A DNA stretch of 64,000 nt from Agromyces italicus DSM 16388. GTDB taxonomy: Bacteria > Actinomycetota > Actinomycetes > Actinomycetales > Microbacteriaceae. The translations under genes were made by a program, and so were the position numbers. The notes below the pieces were generated by a model that searched no databases, was not told the origin of the DNA, and was given only the letters and a program-made list of their open reading frames with translations. The stretch spans positions 372,001 to 436,000 of the forward strand of contig NZ_ATXF01000006.1 of NCBI RefSeq assembly GCF_000421545.1. Reading direction: 5' to 3'. Shown here piece after piece: positions 27,585 to 36,335 of the stretch (position 1 is its first letter; each line of letters opens with the position of its first letter).

Positions 27585-28181
27585 ATGGCACGACGAGGTT
27601 CGTACGCGAAGGGGATCGCGAAGCGGGAGGAGATCCTCACCGCGGCGCTCGAGGTCATCGCCCGAAACGGCTACGGTCGCGCGTCGGTGCGCGAGCTCGC
27701 CGAGGCCGTGGGCCTCAGCCAGGCGGGCCTCCTGCACTACTTCTCCTCGAAGGAGGAGCTGTTCGCCGAGATCCTCCGCAAGCGCGACGAGGTCGACCGC
27801 GACACGATCGCGGCGGCCCACGCCGACCACGAGCTCGGCGTGCTCGACGGATTCGTGGAGGTCGTCCGCCACAACATCGACGTGCCCGGGCTCGTGCAGC
27901 TCTACGTACGGCTGTCGGCCGAGGCGACCGAGCCCGAGCACGCCGCCCGTCCGTTCTTCGACGAGCGTTTCAGGGCGTTCCGAGAGATGGCCGCGGAGGG
28001 AATCCGCGAGCGTCAGCGCGAGGGCGGCCTGCCCGCCGAACTCGACCCCGGTCGCGTGGCGACGATGCTGCTCGCCCTCGCCGACGGGCTGCAGACCCAG
28101 TGGCTCATGGACCCGTCGATCGACATGGCGGCGCACATCGAGGAATTCATCGGCATCCTCGGCCGGCCGGCCGCGCCATGA
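27585..28181 (+). CDS. TetR-family regulator of the GH3 operon
   Basis: 198 residues. N-terminal helix-turn-helix: RRGSYAKGIAKREEILTAAL, GYGRASVRELAEAVGLSQAG, LLHYFSSKEELFAEIL. The RRGSYAKG-AKR leader and the LLHYF recognition helix are shared with the TetR gene at 41567, which sits beside another glycoside-uptake operon, so the two belong to one sugar-associated TetR subgroup. C-terminal ligand domain carries the WLMDPSIDMAAHIEEF end typical of this subgroup. Start fixed by the 95-bp divergent promoter region containing the palindrome. Its stop overlaps the ROK start as ATGA. Confidence 0.9.
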   Translation: MARRGSYAKGIAKREEILTAALEVIARNGYGRASVRELAEAVGLSQAGLLHYFSSKEELFAEILRKRDEVDRDTIAAAHADHELGVLDGFVEVVRHNIDVPGLVQLYVRLSAEATEPEHAARPFFDERFRAFREMAAEGIRERQREGGLPAELDPGRVATMLLALADGLQTQWLMDPSIDMAAHIEEFIGILGRPAAP

Positions 28182-29383
28182 GCTCGCTCGCGAGCGCCGA
28201 CGTGCGCCGGCACAACCTCGCGCTCATCGCGACACGTCTCGCCGAAGTCGGGGTCGCCTCGCGCAGCGACCTCGCCGATGCCACCGGGCTCGCCCGCGGC
28301 TCGGTGACGGCGCTGGTGCGGCGACTCGAGGCCGATGGCCTCGTGCGCGAGACCGTGCAGGTCGCCGCCGAGGGCAAAGGCCGGCCGCGCACGATGCTCG
28401 AGCTCTCGGCCGATCACCTGGCGATCGTCACGCTGCTCATCGACGCCGACCATGCGGCGGCGGTCGCCTCGACGCTGGGCGGCCGTCGGCTGGCTCGCGT
28501 CGAACGCCGTCACGGACGACCGATGGGCGACCCCGCCCGGGTGCTCGACGTGGCGGCGCAGGCGCTCGACGCCGTGGTCGGCGAAGTCGGCGAGCGCAAG
28601 ATCGCCGAGGTCTCCGCGGTGGTCTGGGCACCCGTCGGCGGCGACCCGGCGATCGTGCTCGCCGACACCGACCTGGGCTGGGGCACCGTCGACCTCCTCG
28701 CGCTGCTCGCCGAACGCTCGCCGGGGTTCGCGTCGCTGATGCAGGCCGGCCGTGCCCGCCTCGTCGCCGACACGCAGGTGGCGGCGCTCGCCGAGCACGC
28801 GGCCGCCGGGCGGCCGAGCGAGCTCGTCTACCTCAAGAGCGACTCGGGCATCGGCGGCGCGGTCGTCGTCGCCGGCCTGCCGCTCGACGGCAGCCATCAC
28901 CTGGCCGGCGCGCTCGGGCACCTGCCCGTCGTTCCGGGCGGGGCGCCGTGCGCGTGCGGCCAGCACGGGTGCCTCGTCACGGTCGCCGGGCCCGATGTGC
29001 TGCTCGAGCGGGCAGGGCTGTCGGAGCTCGCTCGAGACGACGGCCTGACCGCAGCCCTCGACGAGTTCGTGCGACGAATCCGCGCGGGCGAGCCCGCCGC
29101 GGTCGACGCCTGGGAGGCCGGTGCGGCCGAGCTCGCCCGCACCCTCCAGATCGTGACCCTGACGGTCGACCCCGCGCTCATCGTCGTCGGCGGTTACCTC
29201 GCGGCCCTCGCCGACGACCTGGGCGATCGGCTCGCGAAGATCCAGCCGAGCGTCGAGCAGGCCTTCCTCACGGCCCCTCCGATCGTCGGGAGCCTGCTGG
29301 GGCGCGACGCCGCGCTCATCGGCGCCGAACGGGCCGCGATCGCGCGGCTGCTCGCCGACCCCACGACACTCGCCCGGGCCTGA
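28178..29383 (+). CDS. ROK-family transcriptional regulator
   Basis: 401 residues: N-terminal winged helix (RSDLADATGLARGSVTALVR) and a ROK sugar-kinase-like domain. The zinc site is intact (GHLPVVPGGAPCACGQHGCL), and GIGGAVVVAG remains of the sugar-binding loop. However, the ATP-binding DIGGT motif is absent, and the catalytic NDAN segment reads ADTQ, so it should act as a sugar-sensing regulator rather than a kinase. Overlaps the TetR gene by four bases (ATGA), so the two regulators are made together. Related (paralogue) to the protein encoded at 32586. Confidence 0.88.
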   Translation: MSSLASADVRRHNLALIATRLAEVGVASRSDLADATGLARGSVTALVRRLEADGLVRETVQVAAEGKGRPRTMLELSADHLAIVTLLIDADHAAAVASTLGGRRLARVERRHGRPMGDPARVLDVAAQALDAVVGEVGERKIAEVSAVVWAPVGGDPAIVLADTDLGWGTVDLLALLAERSPGFASLMQAGRARLVADTQVAALAEHAAAGRPSELVYLKSDSGIGGAVVVAGLPLDGSHHLAGALGHLPVVPGGAPCACGQHGCLVTVAGPDVLLERAGLSELARDDGLTAALDEFVRRIRAGEPAAVDAWEAGAAELARTLQIVTLTVDPALIVVGGYLAALADDLGDRLAKIQPSVEQAFLTAPPIVGSLLGRDAALIGAERAAIARLLADPTTLARA

Positions 29384-29430
29384 CGCGGAGCCGCGCGACC
29401 CTGCATCGGCGCACGCGCGTCCCGATATAG

Positions 29431-29443
29431 TTCGAGACTTGAA
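29431..29443. promoter_or_regulatory. Weak palindrome before the second MFS gene
   Basis: TTCGAGACTTGAA has 6-bp arms with one mismatch and stands in an A/T-richer patch (TTGAATTTAACC) of the 159-bp gap before the MFS gene. It is a candidate ROK or other repressor site; support is limited to position and symmetry. Confidence 0.3.
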
Positions 29444-29542
29444 TTTAACCCCGCTTCGCGTCACACTGAAGCCGAACACCACTCGGTATTCATGCCTGCA
29501 CCTTCCCCGACGACCACGGACGTCTCGACGATGAGGAGCCCC

Positions 29543-30856
29543 ATGTCACTGCAACCGCCCCTGCCCGACCCCACGACGGAGGTGGCACCGACCGGTGTCA
29601 TCTCGGCCACCGCGCCCGTTCCGGGCGAACCGCCGCAGAGCCCGCCGCCGACCAAGCGCACCCTGCCCGGCATCCTGCTCGTGGCACTCACACTGTTCGC
29701 CACCTACGCCGGTCTCATCGCCATCCTGCTTCCGATCCAGGTCGCCATGATCGACGAGGCGAACAAGGTCACCAACCTCGGCATCATCATGACCGTCTCG
29801 TTCGTCTTCACGCTCTTCGCCCAGCCGATCGTCGGCGCGATCAGCGACCGCACCCGTTCACGCCTCGGCCGCCGTGCCCCCTGGATGGTCGGCGGCGCGC
29901 TCATCGGCGGCGTCCTGCTGTTCGGCATGGGCTTCCTCGACTCGATCCTCTGGCTCACGATCTTCTGGGTGCTCGTCCAGGTCTCGCTGAACGCCGTGCA
30001 GGGTCCGCTGTCTGCGATCACCCCCGACCGCTTCCCGCGCGACAAGCGCGGCGTCGCGAGCGCGATGTTCGGTCTCGGCATGCAGATCGGTGCGACGCTC
30101 GGCATCGTGCTCGCCGGGCAGTTCGCGACGAACTTCGGCGTCGGCTACTCGGTGTTCGGCGTCATCGTGATCGTCGTCACCGTCGCCTACGTCGTCATCG
30201 ACCGCGACTGGTCGTCGAAAGAGGCCGCGGTCGCCCCGTGGAGCTGGAGGGCGTTCTTCGCCGGATTCTGGGTGAGCCCGAAGAAGCACCCCGACTTCGC
30301 CTGGGCGTTCACGGCCCGATTCCTGTTCATGCTCGGCTACTTCGTCGTCACGGCGTACGGGCTCTACATCCTGACCGACTACATCGGCATGTCGCTCGCC
30401 GACGCGGCGGGAGCGCAGGCGACCCTGACGCTCGCCGGGCTCGTGCCGACGCTCGTCGCGGTCACGATCTCGGGCTGGTGGAGCGACAAGATCGGCCGGC
30501 GCAAGGTGTTCATCTACGCCTCGTCGGCGATCATGGTCGCGAGCCTCGCCTTCCCGCTCTTCATGCCCGACATGACCGGCATGCTCATCATGAACATCAT
30601 CATCGGCTTCGGGTTCGGGTTCTACATGTCGGTCGACACCGCACTCATGACCGAGGTGCTGCCCGGCGGCGGCAAGGACGCCGGCAAGGACCTCGGTATC
30701 CTGAACATCGCCACCAACATCCCCCAGGCCATGAGCGCAGCGGTCGCCGCCCTCATCATCAGCGCCCTCGGCGGGTACGCGATGCTGTTCGTCTTCGCCA
30801 TGGTCTTCGTCTTCATCGCCGCGATCGCCGTGGCCCCGATCAAGAGCGTGCGTTAG
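29543..30856 (+). CDS. MFS sugar/glycoside transporter (paralogue)
   Basis: 437-residue 12-span transporter, second copy of the type at 26173: AQPIVGAISDRTRSRLGRRA, GWWSDKIGRRKVFIYA, HPDFAWAFTARFLFMLGYF and a C-terminal VAPIKSVR. The N-terminal 40 residues are Pro-rich and cytoplasmic. ATG 29543 is chosen because GAGGAG lies four bases upstream; in-frame starts at 29492 and 29531 are weaker. Followed 9 bp later by the carboxylesterase gene, so the two form an operon. Substrate unknown, presumably an acylated or aryl sugar given the esterase partner (inference). Confidence 0.9.
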   Translation: MSLQPPLPDPTTEVAPTGVISATAPVPGEPPQSPPPTKRTLPGILLVALTLFATYAGLIAILLPIQVAMIDEANKVTNLGIIMTVSFVFTLFAQPIVGAISDRTRSRLGRRAPWMVGGALIGGVLLFGMGFLDSILWLTIFWVLVQVSLNAVQGPLSAITPDRFPRDKRGVASAMFGLGMQIGATLGIVLAGQFATNFGVGYSVFGVIVIVVTVAYVVIDRDWSSKEAAVAPWSWRAFFAGFWVSPKKHPDFAWAFTARFLFMLGYFVVTAYGLYILTDYIGMSLADAAGAQATLTLAGLVPTLVAVTISGWWSDKIGRRKVFIYASSAIMVASLAFPLFMPDMTGMLIMNIIIGFGFGFYMSVDTALMTEVLPGGGKDAGKDLGILNIATNIPQAMSAAVAALIISALGGYAMLFVFAMVFVFIAAIAVAPIKSVR

Positions 30857-30865
30857 GAGCAACAC

Positions 30866-32494
30866 ATGTCGCACACCCCCGTCCAGCCCGGCACGAGCAC
30901 CGAGCAGGATGCCTCGGCGGCATCCCCGTTCGTCGAGGTCGACACCCTCGCGGGCCGCGTGCGCGGCCGGTGGCGCCCGACCGTGCGCCACGCCGGCGAC
31001 GCGGCCGGAGGCCGCGGTGCGGAGAGCTCGGCAGCGTTCCTCGGCATCCCGTTCGCCGAGGCGCCCGTCGGTGAGCTGCGCTTCGCCGCTCCCGTGCCGA
31101 AGGCGCCGTGGGCGGGGGTGCGCGACGCGCTCGAGTTCGCACCGACGGCGCAGCGCGGCGACCCGGGAGTCACGCTCATCCCCGAGCCGAGCATCGAGGG
31201 CGACTCGACGCTCAACGTGAACGTCTTCACGCCGAACCCCCGAACGGTCGCGCCGGGCACGGCCGAGGCGCTGCCGGTGCTCGTCTGGATCCACGGCGGC
31301 GGCTACTTCGCGGGCTCCCCCGCGAGCCCCTGGTACGACGGCCGCAACTTCAACCGCGACGGCGTCGTCACCGTGTCGATCTCGTACCGGCTCGGCTTCG
31401 ACGGCTTCGGCTGGATCGCGGATGCCCCGTCGAACCGCGGCGTGCGCGACTGGCTGCTCGCCCTCGAGTGGGTGCAGCAGAACATCGCCGCCTTCGGCGG
31501 CGACCCCTCGCGGGTCACGATCGCCGGCCAGTCAGCGGGCGGCGGCGCCGTGCTGACGCTCCTCGGCATGGAGGCGGCGCAGCACCTCTTCCACGGTGTC
31601 TACGCCATCTCGGGGGCGACGGCCGACGTCGCACCCGAGCGCGCCGAAGCGCTCGCAAGCAAGATGGCCGGCGAGCTCGGCGTCGAGCCGACCCTCGCGG
31701 GGTTCCGCTCCGTCGACGAGGAGCGACTGCTCGAGGCGCAGAAGACGGCGACCGCCCCCAGCGGCTCCGACGCGATGAACGAGATGCTCGAGCTCGGCCT
31801 GCCGCTCGGCCCGACGATCGACGGCGATCTGCTGCGACGCCCGACGACCTGCTCGCTGACGGCCGGCGTCGGAGCCGACAAGCCGCTCGTACTCGGGGCG
31901 ACCGACGACGAGTTCGCGATGGCGCTCATGAACGCGCCGAAGCTGCTGCGGTTCGTGCCGAAGTCGAAGCTCCTGAAGAAGTCGGGCCTGTCGAAGCAGG
32001 TCGCCCGCGACTACCTCGCGGCCAACCGCGCGGTCGCGAAGCACGGCAACGCCAGGCTGCTCGGCCGGCTCATCACCGACCGCATGTTCAAGGTGCCGAT
32101 GCTGCGAACGGTCGCCGCCCGCGCGACGGCCGCGGGCACCGCAGACGTGGGCGGTGCGGGCCCGGTTGGCGCGGCCGGGCGCACCGTCGCCGCCGGCACC
32201 TGGCTCTACCGCTTCTCATGGCCGAGCGGCACGTTCGGCTTCGCCGAGCACTGCCTCGACGTGCCGTTCTTCTTCGACTGCCTCGACGGGCCGGCCATGG
32301 TTCCGCTCGCCGGCCCGAACCCGCCGCAGGCGCTCGCCGACGAACTGCACGCCGCCGCGGTCGCGTTCATCGCGAGCGGCGACCCGGGCGCCGGGTGGCC
32401 GAGATGGTCGGATGCCACGCGCGCGACCCGGGTCTACCACACCCCGTCGCACATGGTGGACGACGGCTTTGCAAGCGTCCGCCCGCTGCTGTGA
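30866..32494 (+). CDS. Type-B carboxylesterase
   Basis: Serine esterase of the alpha/beta-hydrolase fold, 542 residues, no signal peptide. Seen: oxyanion-hole WIHGGGYFAGSP, nucleophile Ser223 in IAGQSAGGGAV, Glu in LGATDDEFAMAL-like region and His in FGFAEHCLDVPFFF, as in para-nitrobenzyl esterase-like enzymes. GGAG lies seven bases before ATG 30866. Coupled to the upstream MFS gene, so an imported ester (for example an acetylated or feruloylated saccharide) is a plausible substrate, but nothing in the sequence fixes it. Confidence 0.9.
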   Translation: MSHTPVQPGTSTEQDASAASPFVEVDTLAGRVRGRWRPTVRHAGDAAGGRGAESSAAFLGIPFAEAPVGELRFAAPVPKAPWAGVRDALEFAPTAQRGDPGVTLIPEPSIEGDSTLNVNVFTPNPRTVAPGTAEALPVLVWIHGGGYFAGSPASPWYDGRNFNRDGVVTVSISYRLGFDGFGWIADAPSNRGVRDWLLALEWVQQNIAAFGGDPSRVTIAGQSAGGGAVLTLLGMEAAQHLFHGVYAISGATADVAPERAEALASKMAGELGVEPTLAGFRSVDEERLLEAQKTATAPSGSDAMNEMLELGLPLGPTIDGDLLRRPTTCSLTAGVGADKPLVLGATDDEFAMALMNAPKLLRFVPKSKLLKKSGLSKQVARDYLAANRAVAKHGNARLLGRLITDRMFKVPMLRTVAARATAAGTADVGGAGPVGAAGRTVAAGTWLYRFSWPSGTFGFAEHCLDVPFFFDCLDGPAMVPLAGPNPPQALADELHAAAVAFIASGDPGAGWPRWSDATRATRVYHTPSHMVDDGFASVRPLL

Positions 32495-32585
32495 ACCTCG
32501 CCCGCGCATCGGCCGTGCCCGCGATACGAGGTGTCCCCCGAACGGGGTACGTGACCGCACGTCCCGAGCCGAGCATGCTTACGAC

Positions 32586-33827
32586 ATGACCGCGGCCGGC
32601 GAATCCTCCGTACCCACCACCACCGGACCGCTCGACGAGGTGCACCGGGCGCAGTCGGCCCGCCTGCTCGACCACCTCGTCGTCCACGGGCCGGCGACCC
32701 GCTCCGAACTCGCCTCGGCGACGGGCCTCGGGCGCGGCACCATCGCCGGGCTCGCCTCGCGCCTGCTCGACGCGGGCGTGCTGCGCCCCGGCGGAACGGC
32801 GGCCTCGGGCGACGGTCGCACCGCACCGCTCGCGCTGACCGCCGCCGACCGGGTGCTCGTCACCGCGATGCTCACTCCCGACGAGGCCGTCGCCACCGTC
32901 GCCGGGCTCGGCGGCGACGAGATCGCCCGGTTCGTCGAACCGCTGATCGATGCCGGCAGCGGCTTCGCCGACCCGCTCGAGCTCCTCGCACTCGTGCTCA
33001 CCCGCGCCGTGGCCAGGGCGCAGCGCGGGGAGCACCCCGTCGCCGACCTCACCGTGCTCGTCGACGGCGCCGTCGTCGGGCGCCCCTCGGTCGTCATCGC
33101 CGACGCACGCATCGGCAGCGAACCCGTCGACGTGCTCGCGGCGCTGCGGAGCCTCGCCCCGACGCTCGCCGAACTCGAACCCGGGTTGTCGCTCCCGATC
33201 ACCCTTCAGAGCGCGGCCGCGGCGGCCGCGTCCGCCGAACACGCCGAGCTGCCCGGCATCGACGAACTGCTCTACATCGCGGGCGACGATTCGGTGACGG
33301 CCGCTGCGATCGCGGGCGGTCGCCCGCTCACGGGAGCCCACGGTCTCGCGGCCACCTTCGCGCACCTCCCGGTCGTGCCCGGCGGCGCACGCTGCACCTG
33401 CGGACAGCTCGGCTGCCTCGCCACGGTCGCGGCCCCCGAGCTCGTGCTCGAGCGCGCCGGCCTCACCGAATACGCCGCCGCCCGCGGTCGCGCCGCCGCC
33501 CTCGCCGAACTCGTCGAGCGCGTCGCGGCCGCCGACGACCGGGCGCGCTGGTCGTGGCTCGACGCCGCGCACTGGATCGGCCGTGCACTGCAGCTCGTCG
33601 TCCCGACGCTCGACCCGTCAGCGGTCATCGTCGGCGGCTACTGGGGCGTCCTCCTCGGCGACATCGATGCGGCGTTCCGCGCGAACCGGCCGACCATCGG
33701 CGGCGGTGCGCTCGAGGCGATCCCGACGCTGGCTCCCGCCCGGCTCGGCCCGGGCGCCGTGTTCGCAGGGGCCCGCCGTCAGGCGCGCGAACGACTGGTC
33801 GCCGAGCCGTCGCTGCTCGCCGGCTGA
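32586..33827 (+). CDS. ROK-like transcriptional regulator lacking kinase motifs
   Basis: 413 residues: winged helix (RSELASATGLGRGTIAGLAS) plus a ROK-fold domain. The zinc motif is kept (AHLPVVPGGARCTCGQLGCL) and the following VAAPELVLERAGLTEYA aligns with the ROK protein at 28178 (VAGPDVLLERAGLSELA). By contrast the NDAN catalytic loop reads LQSAAA, the GTGIGG sugar loop reads GDDSVTAA, and the GEIGH loop reads ATFAH. Sugar phosphorylation is therefore excluded and even sugar binding is doubtful. It follows the carboxylesterase by 91 bp in the same direction and probably regulates the MFS/esterase operon. Start codon has only a weak ribosome site. Confidence 0.85.
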   Translation: MTAAGESSVPTTTGPLDEVHRAQSARLLDHLVVHGPATRSELASATGLGRGTIAGLASRLLDAGVLRPGGTAASGDGRTAPLALTAADRVLVTAMLTPDEAVATVAGLGGDEIARFVEPLIDAGSGFADPLELLALVLTRAVARAQRGEHPVADLTVLVDGAVVGRPSVVIADARIGSEPVDVLAALRSLAPTLAELEPGLSLPITLQSAAAAAASAEHAELPGIDELLYIAGDDSVTAAAIAGGRPLTGAHGLAATFAHLPVVPGGARCTCGQLGCLATVAAPELVLERAGLTEYAAARGRAAALAELVERVAAADDRARWSWLDAAHWIGRALQLVVPTLDPSAVIVGGYWGVLLGDIDAAFRANRPTIGGGALEAIPTLAPARLGPGAVFAGARRQARERLVAEPSLLAG

Positions 33828-33886
33828 GCACGGCGCGCCGCTTGTTGCGCGCGACAGTCCCGGCTGCGCGCGACCGACACGGCGTC

Positions 33887-34630
33887 TCAGCGCGGGGTGC
33901 GCCGGAACCGGCTCGCGATGCCCCATGCGGTGACGTGCAGCATCGCCTCGACGACGATGCCGAAGCTCATCTTCGACCGCCCGCGCTCGCGTTCGACGAA
34001 GGTGACGGGCACCTCGGCCACGGTGAGCCCCGCCTCGCGGGCACGCCACAGCATGTCCACCTGGAATCCATACCCGCGCGTGTGCACGTCTTCCAGCCGG
34101 ATGCGTCGCAGCGCGTCGGCGCGGAACGCCCGGTACCCCGCGGTCGCGTCGCGGGTCGGCAGCCGCAGCACCCAGCGGGCGTACGCGCTGCCGCCGCGCG
34201 AGAGCAGTTGCCGACGTCGGGGCCAGTTCTCGATCGATCCGCCCGCCACCCAGCGCGAGCCGATCACGAGGTCGACGGGCTCGCCCGCGGGGTCGCTGCC
34301 CGCGAGCGCGACGAGCAGCGACGGCAGCTGTTCGGGCTGGTGGGACCCGTCGGCGTCGAGCTGCACGACGGGGTCGAACCCCTGCGCGAGCGCCCACTCG
34401 AAGGCGTCGAGGTAGGCGGCGCCGAGGCCCTCTTTCCCTCGGCGGTGCAGCACCTGCACCGCCGAGTCGCCCGCCGCCAGTTCGTCGGCGATCGCCCCGG
34501 TGCCGTCGGGCGAGGCGTCGTCGACGACGAGCACCGAGGCATCCGGAACCGCCGTGCGCACCCTCGCCACGATCGCGGCGAGGTTCTCACGTTCGTTGTA
34601 CGTGGGGATCACCACGAGCGGTCGGGACAT
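33887..34630 (-). CDS. ppm1: Polyprenol monophosphomannose synthase (Ppm1/DPM1-type GT2)
   Basis: Cytoplasmic glycosyltransferase that moves mannose from GDP-mannose to polyprenyl phosphate, supplying the donor for lipoglycans and protein O-mannosylation in actinobacteria. 247 residues; GT2 signatures are LVVIPTYNERENLAAIV at the N-terminus, VVDDASPDGTGAIAD, QLDADGSHQPEQLPSL (DxD-type metal site), SRGGSAYARWVLRLPTRDAT and GYGFQVDMLWRA. It lacks the membrane domain and apolipoprotein N-acyltransferase fusion seen in some mycobacterial Ppm1 proteins. It lies 60 bp downstream of the peptide transporter gene, same direction. Confidence 0.9.
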   Translation of the reverse strand: MSRPLVVIPTYNERENLAAIVARVRTAVPDASVLVVDDASPDGTGAIADELAAGDSAVQVLHRRGKEGLGAAYLDAFEWALAQGFDPVVQLDADGSHQPEQLPSLLVALAGSDPAGEPVDLVIGSRWVAGGSIENWPRRRQLLSRGGSAYARWVLRLPTRDATAGYRAFRADALRRIRLEDVHTRGYGFQVDMLWRAREAGLTVAEVPVTFVERERGRSKMSFGIVVEAMLHVTAWGIASRFRRTPR

Positions 34631-34690
34631 CCCCAGAATCGTAACCGGGTTTCGGGATGTCGCCGCGCTCCATCTCGACCCGCGAAGAGG

Positions 34691-36208
34691 TCAGCGCACG
34701 CCCGCCATGAGCTTCAGCACGCCGCGGCTGCCGAGCGCGAGCGCGCCGCCGAGCACGATCGCGATGCCGCCGAGCACCCCGAAGTAGGTGGCCTGGTTCA
34801 CGACCGTGTAGAACTCGGCGAGCAGGCCCGCGATCGCCGTGCCGAGCGCGACCGAGAGGAAGAACAGCGCCACCATCTGCGTGTGGAACCGCTGCGGCGC
34901 GAGCTTCGTCGCGACCGACAGCCCCACGGGCGAGAGCAGCAGCTCGGCGACGGTGAACACGAACAGGATCAGCACCATCCAGAGCAGCGGTGTCGAGGCC
35001 TCGCCGCCACCGGCGAACGGCAGGAACAGCAGGAACGCGAGCCCCATGATCGCCGTGCCGAGCGCGAACTTGATCGGCGTCGACGGCTGCCGGTCGCCGA
35101 GCTTCGTCCAGATCGCGGCGAAAACGCCCGACAGGATGATGATGAAGATCGGGTTGATCGACTGCACCCACGACACCGGCATCGTCCAGCCGAACAGGTC
35201 GCGGTTCAGCTGTTCGTCTGAGTAGATCGTGAGCACGGTGAACTGCTGCTGGTAGAGCGACCAGAACGCGACGCTCGCGATGAACAGCGGAATGAACGCG
35301 TACACCCGGCTGCGCTCGGTCGTGGAGATGTGCCGGCTCGCGAGGATCACGATGAAGTACGCGACGGCCGCGACGACCGTTCCGCCGATCACCCAGGTCA
35401 CGAGGTTCGTCGCGGTGACGAGCCCGGTGAGCACGAGCACCGCGATGACGATGACGGCTGCGACCGCGACGCCGATCACGAGACCGATGCGGTCGCGCGG
35501 CAGTGGGTTGGGCACCACGGATGCCTCGGGCGGCAGTTTCTTGCGGCCGAACGAGTACTGGATGAGTCCGAACGCCATACCGAGGGCGGCGAGCCCGAAC
35601 CCCCAGTGGAAGCCGAGCGTGGTCTGTGCGAGCCCCGTGAGGATCGGCCCGAGGAAGGCGCCGAGGTTGATGCCGAGGTAGAAGATCGAGAAGCCGGCAT
35701 CGCGGCGCGGGTCATGCTCGGAATACAGCGTGCCGACGACGCTCGTCGCGTTCGCCTTCAGCCCGCCCGAGCCGAAGGCGACGAGCACGAGCCCGACGCC
35801 GACGCCCCAGAACCCCGGGAGGAACGCGAGGGCGAGGTGCCCGGCCATGATGACACTCGCGCTGTAGAAGAGCACGCGTTCGCTGCCGAGCAGCCGGTCG
35901 GCGATCCACGCGCCGAGGATCGTCGAGAGGTAGACCGTGCCGCCGTAGGCGCCGACGATGCCAGCTGCGGCGGTCTGGTCCATGCCGAGCCCGCCGTCGG
36001 CGGTCGAGTAGTAGAGGTAGAGCAGCAGGATGCCCTGCATGCCGTAGAAGCTGAACCGCTCCCACATCTCGACGCCGAAGATGTGGACCAGCGGCCGCGG
36101 CTGCCCGAAGAATCCGTGGTCACCCCGGGTGTCGCGCTCGCCACCGTCGCCCACGCCCGGCTCCGGTGGCCCGTACTCCCCCGGGGCAGGTTCGGTGACA
36201 CTGCCCAT
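34691..36208 (-). CDS. POT/PTR2-family peptide transporter
   Basis: Proton-coupled di/tripeptide symporter, 505 residues, about 14 spans. The POT signatures are present: EMWERFSFYGMQGILLLYLY with the ExxER proton-coupling motif in helix 1, FGSGGLKANATSVVGTLY, and GINLGAFLGPILTGLAQTT. ATG 36208 follows AAGGTG; ATG 36235 in the same frame (behind a run of G) is an alternative adding nine residues. Upstream are 127 bp to the divergent DUF4097 gene. Confidence 0.92.
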   Translation of the reverse strand: MGSVTEPAPGEYGPPEPGVGDGGERDTRGDHGFFGQPRPLVHIFGVEMWERFSFYGMQGILLLYLYYSTADGGLGMDQTAAAGIVGAYGGTVYLSTILGAWIADRLLGSERVLFYSASVIMAGHLALAFLPGFWGVGVGLVLVAFGSGGLKANATSVVGTLYSEHDPRRDAGFSIFYLGINLGAFLGPILTGLAQTTLGFHWGFGLAALGMAFGLIQYSFGRKKLPPEASVVPNPLPRDRIGLVIGVAVAAVIVIAVLVLTGLVTATNLVTWVIGGTVVAAVAYFIVILASRHISTTERSRVYAFIPLFIASVAFWSLYQQQFTVLTIYSDEQLNRDLFGWTMPVSWVQSINPIFIIILSGVFAAIWTKLGDRQPSTPIKFALGTAIMGLAFLLFLPFAGGGEASTPLLWMVLILFVFTVAELLLSPVGLSVATKLAPQRFHTQMVALFFLSVALGTAIAGLLAEFYTVVNQATYFGVLGGIAIVLGGALALGSRGVLKLMAGVR

Positions 36209-36335
36209 GGGGGTCACCTTACTCCCCGTCGCCATCCCCCGACCGGATCCGGGGGTGAGCCCCCGTTCCCGCGCCGGGAGGGCTGGTTAGCATCGGTCGT
36301 GGGGGCGGAAGCACCCGATCGCAAGGGGGAGCATC

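Noticed and set aside
32535-32546. CCCCGAACGGGG near-palindrome before the second ROK gene as operator
   Set aside because: Short, one mismatched pair, low-complexity G/C and no second copy nearby.
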